DNA of 13,109 bases, taken from positions 1 through 13,109 of the forward strand of contig JAILOA010000140.1 in the NCBI GenBank assembly GCA_024691065.1, in the 5' to 3' direction. The notes under the pieces were generated by a model that had not been told where the DNA came from, did not search any database, and saw only the letters and a list, made by a program, of their open reading frames with translations. Below are positions 4,744 through 10,838 of the stretch, one piece after another; within the stretch, counting starts at the first letter, position 1; each line of letters begins with the position of its first letter. The position numbers and the translations under genes were made by a program. The stretch comes from Lachnospiraceae bacterium (GTDB lineage Bacteria > Bacillota > Clostridia > Lachnospirales > Lachnospiraceae).

Positions 4744-7700
4744 TTATCTTCCGCCAGGGCCCTGGTTTCCTGAGCTTGATGATCCTGCTGTTGCGGATAC
4801 CGAGCTGTTTCCTGCCTTCACTGTGTAAGATGAGCCTTTTGTTAATGAACTGCTTGAGTAAATAACCTGTACTGCGGAATACTCAAGTGTATAGCTTGCA
4901 ATTGTCTTATTGCTTGAATCTGTGATTGTAAGGGTATTTCCTGCAGAAGCACTGATTGAAGTCTTGATATATGTCTGGCTTCCTGATGGATTACCTTCAT
5001 CCATTCCCTGTCCTGCAGATACTGCAAGAATAGTACCACCATTAATTTCAAGTGTTCCGTCATAATCAAGTGCTGAGTTACCATTGTTCTGTGTAGAATA
5101 AACTACTGTATCTCCGCCATTTATGTAAAGCGCCTTGTTTGAATCCAAACCATCGCCGCCTGCGTAAACATTTATTGTACCGCCGTTTATCTTGAGATAG
5201 TAATTTGTACTTGAGCTACTCTGGTTTCCACCGCCAGGGCCCCAGTTTCCGCCCTCTGTGCTCTGTGAATCACTACCACCGGCTGCATTCATACCATCAT
5301 CGGATGTATTGATTGTAAGAGTACCATCATTTACATCGATATAAGCTGCCTCGAGTCCTTCATAAGCCTCGGTCATATTCATTGTACAATCATTTACTGT
5401 GAGGTTATTATCTGCATGTACACCATCATCAGCTGCTGCTATATTGAGTGTACCGCCGTTAATAACGATATCTTCATTACTGTGGAATGCATCGTCAGCG
5501 TATTCTGAAGTGGTTGCTTCTCCACCCATGCCTGAAGATCCTGATGTGCCAACCTCTGTCTTTGTTGTATCTACTGAAATTGTTCCTGCATCCTCAGCAA
5601 CTGTAATTAAATAGCCTGACTTAATGCCCTTACGGCTACCAACGTCGTCACTTGAAGTTACCTGCACTACATCTACACCAGTTACAACTTCCATGGTTGT
5701 CGGGTTCAATGTAACGCATCCGTATGATGCTTCGTTTGTTGCGCCTTCATTCATAGTGTAGGCTGCGCTGATTCCGTCGCCGTCCTCTGAAGTGATGTCA
5801 AAAGTACCGCCGTAGAATTCGAGTAAGCCATCTCCTGCTTCCATTGACTCGTCAGTATCATTTACATCATCCTCATCAATCGTGGTCTTGATAGCATCAT
5901 CTACAGCATAAACAGTCAAATCGGTATTTGCGAAGTATCCGTTAGTCTTAGTCTGGATACCAACATGTCCTGCTGTTATATTCAATACAGCGTCCAGAAC
6001 CTTTAAGCCTTCTGTATAATCAGACACCTTGATTCCTGTTCCGTAAGTATCTTTGATAATTATGGAACCGCTACCGTTGATTGTTAATGGAACCTTCTTT
6101 GACAGGATACCGAGTGCATAATAGCTTTCGCCGTCTGTATCGGTTGAGGTTGTTCCTGTCTGTGTAAGATAGTTTGTTGTTCCCTCTGCTGCTGTGATTA
6201 CAACCTTTGAAATATCTGTTGTTTTCTTGATCTTTATAACTGCATCATCGCCGTATTCGGTAGTTGTTACACCATCCTCTTCAACTTCCTCTGAGGTTGT
6301 AGATTCTACTTCATAATTAACACCATTAAGAACGATGTGAAGTATGTCTGAAGCTCCGTCTACTAATGCGTATGTCTCACTATCGATATCTACTTCGATG
6401 TTCTTGGCAATTGCATTGCTTCCTGTGGTTGATACTACGAATTCACCAGGCTGGAAGATTGTTAACTTGCCTTTTTTACTGATTTCATAAATGGTATTGC
6501 CGGCTTCATTTGTTACGGTTTCCTTTGTTCCGAGGCTGTCGGAATCTATTGTAATTTCGTAATAAACTGCATCTTCCTCATCAGCTGTTGTAAGAACGTC
6601 ATCGGAATCGATTGTTGTTCCGTCTTCTGATGTAAATCCATTTTCAGAATATGCTGCCTCTCCAGGTGAAAGTGATGGTCTAGGAGTTGAGGTTGCATCT
6701 GCATCAGCTTCTTCCGTAGATGCAGGTGAAGCTGTTGTTTCATCATCTCCTGATTCAGGACTTTCTGTTTCGCCGGCATCTGCTGATGATGTCTCACTTG
6801 CATCTGCATCATCGTCGTCTGCGGCTGTTGTTTCTATAGCATCTTCGTCTTTATCATCTGCAGCTGTTGTCTCTGTTGCATCTGCATCTTCATCATCTGC
6901 GGCTGTTGTCTCTGTTGCATCTGCATCTTTATCGTCTGCGGCTGTTGTAGCTGTTGCATCCGCATCTTCATCATCTGCAGCTGTTGTCTCTGTTGCATCT
7001 GCATCTTCAGCGGCTGTTGTCTCTGTTGCATCTGCATCTTTATCTGTATCTGATGCTGATGATGTTTCGGTTGCATCTGCGTCTTTATCTGTATCTGATG
7101 CTGATGATGTTTCGGTTGCATCTGCATCTTTATCTGTATCTGATGCTGATGATGTTTCGGTTGCATCTGCGTCATCTGCTGATGATGTTTCCGTTGCATC
7201 TGATGCTGCTGATGTCTCTGTTGCATCTGCATCTCCGGATGGATTCGCTGTAGTATCACTTGAACCAGGTGTCGATGAACTTGAAGAAGGTGCACTACTT
7301 GTCTTAGCTGTAGCTGAAGGATTTGAGGTAGCAGTAGCACTTCCGGTTGTTACAGCACCTGAAGAAGCTGTGGCTGTAGCTGTTGCAGTTGATGTGGAAT
7401 CACTGCCGGATGCTGCTTTTACCTTAACCTTTAATTTAACCTTCTTAGTAACCTTTTTACCGTTTACTTTATATGTAAGTTTTAAAATAACATTAGTAGC
7501 TCCGGCTTTCTTTGCCTTTACAACAATCTTATTTTTCTTTTGTTTAACCTTTGCAATTGCTTTTTTCTTAACGGTAATCTTGGCTTTAAGTCCCTTAACA
7601 TAATTTTTAATCTTTATTTTCTTGGTCTTTCCAACCTTTACTGTAACCTTCTTTTTAGCAAGTGCCGGTGTTTTTGTCTTGGCTGATGCCTGGTTAGTTG

Positions 7701-7776
7701 TTCCTGCCCCGGATATTACCATAGCTCCCGCCAGGGTAAACGCTAAGAGCTTCTTTAAATTTCTTTTACGCCTCAT
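4744..7776 (-). CDS. Large secreted protein with acidic repeat linker and Cthe_2159-type carbohydrate-binding beta-helix
   Basis: This 1010-residue exported protein is probably a surface polysaccharide-binding protein. In order: basic signal peptide (1-32, cleavage near QASA); a very lysine-rich domain (about 41-120) of the Ig-like type found in secreted clostridial proteins (KKKVTVKVGKTKKIKIKN); a Ser/Thr/Ala linker (121-180); acidic repeats with Asp-Ala-Asp-Ala-Thr-Glu-Thr units (182-336); then about 380-960 built of short beta-strand turns. The turns carry DDGVHADN (783-790), DDGMNAAG (826-833) and GDGLDSNKAL (874-883). These repeated Asp-Gly turns match the calcium-dependent parallel beta-helix of Clostridium thermocellum Cthe_2159, which binds cellulose and acidic sugars. 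A glycine-rich loop (GGNWGPGGGNQ, 842-851) recurs in similar form at the C-terminus. No LPXTG, SLH or catalytic motif was seen. ATG start with AGGAGG 8 nt upstream. Carbohydrate binding is inferred from family resemblance. Confidence 0.9.
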   Translation of the reverse strand: MRRKRNLKKLLAFTLAGAMVISGAGTTNQASAKTKTPALAKKKVTVKVGKTKKIKIKNYVKGLKAKITVKKKAIAKVKQKKNKIVVKAKKAGATNVILKLTYKVNGKKVTKKVKLKVKVKAASGSDSTSTATATATASSGAVTTGSATATSNPSATAKTSSAPSSSSSTPGSSDTTANPSGDADATETSAASDATETSSADDADATETSSASDTDKDADATETSSASDTDKDADATETSSASDTDKDADATETTAAEDADATETTAADDEDADATATTAADDKDADATETTAADDEDADATETTAADDKDEDAIETTAADDDDADASETSSADAGETESPESGDDETTASPASTEEADADATSTPRPSLSPGEAAYSENGFTSEDGTTIDSDDVLTTADEEDAVYYEITIDSDSLGTKETVTNEAGNTIYEISKKGKLTIFQPGEFVVSTTGSNAIAKNIEVDIDSETYALVDGASDILHIVLNGVNYEVESTTSEEVEEDGVTTTEYGDDAVIKIKKTTDISKVVITAAEGTTNYLTQTGTTSTDTDGESYYALGILSKKVPLTINGSGSIIIKDTYGTGIKVSDYTEGLKVLDAVLNITAGHVGIQTKTNGYFANTDLTVYAVDDAIKTTIDEDDVNDTDESMEAGDGLLEFYGGTFDITSEDGDGISAAYTMNEGATNEASYGCVTLNPTTMEVVTGVDVVQVTSSDDVGSRKGIKSGYLITVAEDAGTISVDTTKTEVGTSGSSGMGGEATTSEYADDAFHSNEDIVINGGTLNIAAADDGVHADNNLTVNDCTMNMTEAYEGLEAAYIDVNDGTLTINTSDDGMNAAGGSDSQSTEGGNWGPGGGNQSSSSTNYYLKINGGTINVYAGGDGLDSNKALYINGGDTVVYSTQNNGNSALDYDGTLEINGGTILAVSAGQGMDEGNPSGSQTYIKTSISASAGNTLTITDSSNKTIASYTLEYSAVQVIYSSSSLTKGSSYTVKAGNSSVSATAGSSSSGNQGPGGR
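6769..7233 (-). repeat. In-frame coding minisatellite encoding the acidic linker
   Basis: This part of the secreted protein gene is built of in-frame tandem repeats. Three 45-bp units (7039-7173) encode DADATETSSASDTDK. They are followed on the minus strand by five 39-bp units (6811-7005) encoding DADATETTAADDE/K and variants. Degenerate 9-13-codon units flank both. The 45-bp units are almost identical at the DNA level, so recent expansion or contraction is likely. All unit lengths are multiples of three, so copy-number change would keep the frame. Long open frames on the opposite strand here only reflect this composition. Confidence 0.92.
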
Positions 7777-7845
7777 ATTGGTTTCCTCCTGTAAAAATTT
7801 AAATGCAATAAAGAAAATACACTTATTGAATTTATTATTACTTTA

Positions 7846-7886
7846 ACCGGAAAATTTTCGACCGTTCAACTCCCCCTTTTTCCGGT
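7846..7886 (-). promoter_or_regulatory. Inverted repeat in the leader of the secreted beta-helix gene
   Basis: On the minus strand ACCGGAAAA (7886-7878) pairs exactly with TTTTCCGGT (7854-7846) across a 23-nt loop that contains AGGGGGAGTTGAAC. If transcription starts near 7914, this hairpin lies in the leader, about 70 nt before the ATG. It has no T-run right after it, so it is more likely a stability or control element than a terminator. It does not match a riboswitch class I know. Confidence 0.5.
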
Positions 7887-7920
7887 AAAAATCAATTCAG
7901 TAAGCTACTTAAACAATTTC

Positions 7921-7951
7921 ATAATAAAAATTTACTCAATAAATGTGTCAA
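7921..7951 (-). promoter_or_regulatory. Predicted promoter of the secreted beta-helix gene
   Basis: A perfect -35 TTGACA (7951-7946, minus strand) is followed by TATTAT (7926-7921), one mismatch from the -10 consensus. The 19-bp spacing is longer than ideal. Expected start near 7914. The -35 box overlaps one arm of the inverted repeat at 7939-7979, which suggests regulation. Confidence 0.55.
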
Positions 7952-7979
7952 TTTTTTTTCAGATTACGCACACATTTAT
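7939..7979. promoter_or_regulatory. Inverted repeat overlapping the -35 box: candidate operator
   Basis: ATAAATGTGT (7939-7948) and ACACATTTAT (7970-7979) are exact complements separated by 21 nt. The arm centres are 31 bp apart, about three helical turns, so both would face the same side of the helix. The left arm covers part of the predicted -35 box (7946-7951). Binding here would be expected to affect expression of the secreted protein gene. The regulator is unknown. Confidence 0.5.
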
Positions 7980-8081
7980 GTTAAAATAAGACCAATTTGT
8001 GGCTAAAAATTTATCTTGTTGGGATTTTTCCTCAACCTTTTGAAAAGTGCAACGGGATTTGGCATTTTTGCCCTAAAAAAA

Positions 8082-8109
8082 AATAGACCGGGATTTCTCC
8101 CGGTTTATT
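8082..8109 (-). terminator. Rho-independent terminator of tex
   Basis: On the minus strand ACCGGGA and TCCCGGT form a 7-bp stem around a stable GAAA tetraloop, extended by one G-T pair and four A-T pairs. It is followed by CTATTTTTTTTT, a strong T-run. It lies about 140 nt past the tex stop codon, with the duplicated tex 3' end in between. Confidence 0.9.
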
Positions 8110-8137
8110 TATATATTTATATTCAATTCCTTTATTC

Positions 8138-8278
8138 TCTCCAGCTTTCGACCTACAACTTCATGGTAAGCTGGATTCTTCCCTGCGCTCTCTCCTGCTA
8201 GTTCTCCTGCTAGATCTCCAGCTTTCGACCTACAAGCTATTATTCATTTCCCTACAGCTTCATGGTAAGCTGGATTCT
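8138..8278 (-). repeat. Duplicated 3' end of tex with interleaved short repeats
   Basis: Positions 8251-8278 hold the last codons of tex (Arg-Ile-Gln-Leu-Thr-Met-Lys-Leu-stop). A copy with 27 of 28 bases identical lies at 8152-8179 and encodes the same eight residues and TAG, 99 bp downstream and in the same frame; the one difference (CTG to TTG) is synonymous. A second 21-bp repeat, TCTCCAGCTTTCGACCTACAA, occurs at 8138-8158 and 8215-8235. Between them lie two 12-bp units, TCTCCTGCTAGT/A (8191-8214). TCCAGCTT and AAGCTGGA words within the copies can pair as hairpins (8140-8175). Confidence 0.92.
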
Positions 8279-10597
8279 CTTCTTCTTCAAGTCCACGCTC
8301 ATTACCTTGACATCCACGATGTCTCCAACGCTTACAACATCAAGCGGGTGCTGTACAAAACGCTTATCGGAAAGCTGTGATATATGAACCAGTCCGTCCT
8401 GGTGAACTCCGATATCAACAAATGCACCGAAGTCGATTACATTTCTGACTGTTCCTTTAAGAATCATGCCTTCCTTAAGGTCCTTCATCTCGAGGACGTC
8501 AGTTCTAAGGATCGGCTTTGGCATCTCATCACGTGGGTCACGGGCAGGCTTTGCAAGTTCCTTTAAGATATCATCCAAAGTGATTTCGCCGATTCCAAGC
8601 TCTTCAGCCATTTTCTTCTTATCCTTAACCTTCTTTGCAAATACATTCTTTCCTGATCCGAAGCTCTCTGTACTTTCCTCTTCCGGTTCATTTTGGATAG
8701 GAGCTGTATTTCCAAATGCTTCTGCCAATGCAGCGCCGAATGCGGAGTTTGTATTTCTAACCACGAATTCCTTCTTTTTCTTCTTAGGCTTGTTAGGCTT
8801 TCCGACGCTCTTGCCGGCCTCTGACTGAGCCTTCTTGACATCATCCATGGTCATATTTATCTTCTCAAGAAGCTCCATGGTAGCCTCATAACTCTCAGGA
8901 TGCACGCTGGTTGCATCGAGCGGATTGTCACCGCCGCGGATACGCATGAAACCTGCACACTGCTCGAATGCCTTTGGTCCGAGCTTAGAAACCTTTAGGA
9001 GCTGCTTTCTGTCCGTAAACTTACCATTTTCCTCGCGATAAGCAACTATATTTTTAGCAACAGCCTTGGATACACCGGAAATGTATTCGAGAAGTGAAAC
9101 CGACGCTGTATTTAAATCAACACCAACCTTGTTTACACAGTCCTCAACGACATTTGTGAGTGCTTCCGAAAGCTTCTTCTGGTTCATATCATGCTGATAC
9201 TGACCGACACCGATTGACTTCGGATCAATCTTAACAAGCTCTGCAAGCGGATCCTGCAAACGACGCGCGATGGATGTCGCACTTCTCTGTCCCACGTCAA
9301 ACTTAGGGAACTCCTCTGTAGCAAGCTTACTTGCGGAGTAAACGCTCGCGCCCGCCTCATTTACGATTACGTACTGAACAGGCTTATTGATTTCCTTAAG
9401 CATATCGGCGATAATCTGCTCGGACTCACGGGAGGCCGTTCCATTTCCGACCGATATAAGGGAAATGTTATATTTCTCGATAAGCTGCTTAACGATTTTC
9501 TTGGACTCCTCAACTCTGTTCTGCGGAGCGGTCGGATAAATAACCGCTGTCGCAAGTACCTTTCCGGTACTGTCTACAACTGCGAGCTTACAACCCGTTC
9601 TAAATGCAGGGTCCCAACCGAGTACATTTTTACCTGTAATAGGCGGCGCCATAAGAAGCTGCTCAAGGTTCTTGCCGAACACCTTGATTGCCGCATCCTG
9701 TGCCTTCTCGGTAAGCTCACTTCTGATTTCATTTTCTATAGATGGCTTGATAAGTCTGTTGTAGCCGTCCTGTACAGCATCGCGGATAACAGGAGTGGTG
9801 AATTCATTGCCCTGAATCAGGCCCTCCTCATCCGGCTCGCCTTTAATCATCATCTTCTCGAGGTAACGAAGAATCCTCTCCTCAGGTGCAACAACCTTTA
9901 CAGTAAGGAACTTCTCAGCCTCACCACGGTTGATTGCAAGCACCCTGTGGCCGGCGATTTTCTCGATTGACTCCTCAAACTCATAATACATTTCATAAAC
10001 AGACTCAGCCTTTTCGTCCTTGGCTGTCGAACTAATCGTACCCTCGCTCATTGTGATTTCACGAATATACTTTCTGTACTCAGCATTGTCGGAAACCTCT
10101 TCGGCGATAATATCCATCGCAAGCTGGATTGCTTCCTTCTCATCCTTAACTTCCTTCTCTTCGGAAATGTATTCTTTGGCGAAATTCTCCAACGGCTCTG
10201 TAATGCTTTGCTCCATGATAAGCTGTGCAAGCGGCTCCAATCCCTTTTCCTTTGCAATCATTGCCCTTGTACGTCTCTTTGGCTTGTAAGGTCTGTAATA
10301 ATCCTCAACCTCCACAAGTGTCATAGCTGCCTTGATTTTCTCCTCGAGCTCAGGAGTAAGCTTCTCCTGCTCGCGAATGCTCTCGATTACGGTAGCCTTT
10401 CTTTCCTCGAGATTTCTGAGATATGTAAGACGCTCATCTAAGTTTCTGAGCTGCTCGTCATTTAAGGAACCATGCGCTTCCTTACGATATCTTGCGATAA
10501 AAGGAATGGTATTTCCTTCATCAATAAGCTTTACAACGGCCTCTACCTGTGAAACTTTGATTTGTAACTCGTCTGCAATCTGCTGTTCGATATTCAT
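8252..10597 (-). CDS. tex: Tex, S1-domain RNA-binding transcription accessory protein
   Basis: The protein has 781 residues, a normal length for Tex, a cytoplasmic nucleic-acid-binding protein linked to transcription and RNA metabolism. Its N-terminus (MNIEQQIADELQIKVSQVEA, then IPFIARYRKEAHGSLNDEQLR) is the typical Tex opening. It continues with a helical Tex core, a YqgF/RNase H-like domain (about 325-450, starting VLGWDPAFRTGCKLAVVD), a helix-hairpin-helix region (about 495-555, LEYISGVSKAVAKNIVAYRE) and a C-terminal S1 domain (707-781, GTVRNVIDFGAFVDIGVHQDGLVHIS is split across its first strands). Between the helix-hairpin-helix region and the S1 domain (about 590-665) is an extra low-complexity stretch containing KPNKPKKKKKEF and an acidic patch; Tex of Pseudomonas is much shorter here. 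ATG start, with GGGAGGA 10 nt upstream. It has its own promoter (10804-10832) and terminator (8082-8109). The 3' end is duplicated downstream. Confidence 0.97.
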   Translation of the reverse strand: MNIEQQIADELQIKVSQVEAVVKLIDEGNTIPFIARYRKEAHGSLNDEQLRNLDERLTYLRNLEERKATVIESIREQEKLTPELEEKIKAAMTLVEVEDYYRPYKPKRRTRAMIAKEKGLEPLAQLIMEQSITEPLENFAKEYISEEKEVKDEKEAIQLAMDIIAEEVSDNAEYRKYIREITMSEGTISSTAKDEKAESVYEMYYEFEESIEKIAGHRVLAINRGEAEKFLTVKVVAPEERILRYLEKMMIKGEPDEEGLIQGNEFTTPVIRDAVQDGYNRLIKPSIENEIRSELTEKAQDAAIKVFGKNLEQLLMAPPITGKNVLGWDPAFRTGCKLAVVDSTGKVLATAVIYPTAPQNRVEESKKIVKQLIEKYNISLISVGNGTASRESEQIIADMLKEINKPVQYVIVNEAGASVYSASKLATEEFPKFDVGQRSATSIARRLQDPLAELVKIDPKSIGVGQYQHDMNQKKLSEALTNVVEDCVNKVGVDLNTASVSLLEYISGVSKAVAKNIVAYREENGKFTDRKQLLKVSKLGPKAFEQCAGFMRIRGGDNPLDATSVHPESYEATMELLEKINMTMDDVKKAQSEAGKSVGKPNKPKKKKKEFVVRNTNSAFGAALAEAFGNTAPIQNEPEEESTESFGSGKNVFAKKVKDKKKMAEELGIGEITLDDILKELAKPARDPRDEMPKPILRTDVLEMKDLKEGMILKGTVRNVIDFGAFVDIGVHQDGLVHISQLSDKRFVQHPLDVVSVGDIVDVKVMSVDLKKKRIQLTMKL

Positions 10598-10631
10598 ATT
10601 ACGATTATCCTCCCATAATACTTATAAATTA

Positions 10632-10647
10632 AGCTTGTAATCAAGCT
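10632..10647 (-). promoter_or_regulatory. Small hairpin just before the tex ribosome binding site
   Basis: AGCTTG and CAAGCT are exact complements around a 4-nt loop, ending about 17 nt upstream of the GGGAGGA Shine-Dalgarno sequence (10608-10614). It could influence translation start. The stem is only 6 bp and may be incidental. Confidence 0.35.
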
Positions 10648-10656
10648 CTGAATTCT

Positions 10657-10806
10657 TGTTTCAAATTTTCGGGGCAACATGTTTCTATTAATTATAAACT
10701 TTTACATTTTTCGTGGCTTAATTTGTTTATGAATCCTTGTTTCATGACTTGATTTATTTATAAAGCCTTTTACGCGAGCCTGTTTCAGTTTATAACCTTA
10801 TACATT
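10657..10806 (-). repeat. Degenerate repeats in the tex leader
   Basis: The word TGTTTC (GAAACA on the minus strand) occurs at 10657, 10680, 10738 and 10781. The last three copies are each followed 10-21 bp later by related words: TATAAACTTTTAC (10693), TATAAAGCCTTTTAC (10759) and TATAACCTTATAC (10791). The spacing is irregular. This looks like an old, decayed tandem duplication filling most of the roughly 200-nt tex leader. Confidence 0.5.
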
Positions 10807-10832
10807 ATAGCCATAAAATTTGATTATGGCAA
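10804..10832 (-). promoter_or_regulatory. Predicted sigma-A promoter of tex
   Basis: On the minus strand, -35 TTGCCA (10832-10827) and a perfect -10 TATAAT (10809-10804) are separated by 17 bp, starting 7 bp after the parC stop codon. A small stem, GCCATAA/TTATGGC (10810-10816 and 10824-10830), lies across the spacer. It may act as a weak parC terminator, although there is no T-run. The start expected near 10797 would give a leader of about 200 nt. Confidence 0.65.
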
Positions 10833-10838
10833 CTACAT

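Larger units (their letters stand above)
7777..8251. other. Gene-free spacer between tex and the secreted beta-helix gene
   Basis: This 475-bp spacer contains no credible gene. From right to left it holds the repeated copies of the tex 3' end (8138-8250), the tex terminator (8082-8109), a stretch with nothing recognised (7980-8080), a predicted promoter with an overlapping inverted repeat (7921-7979), and a leader of about 137 nt with a second inverted repeat (7846-7886) and the AGGAGG site (7785-7790). Confidence 0.8.

Noticed and set aside
6834..7340. Gln/Met/His/Leu-rich open frames on both strands over the acidic repeat region
   Set aside because: They are alternative-frame readings of the coding minisatellite. 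Their repetitive composition follows directly from the GAT/GCA/ACA/GAA codons of the real frame.
7846..7875. Tiny leader peptide TTG...TAA behind the AGGGGGAG word in the secreted protein leader
   Set aside because: The TTG follows the purine-rich word with no spacing, so the ribosome could not use it as a start.
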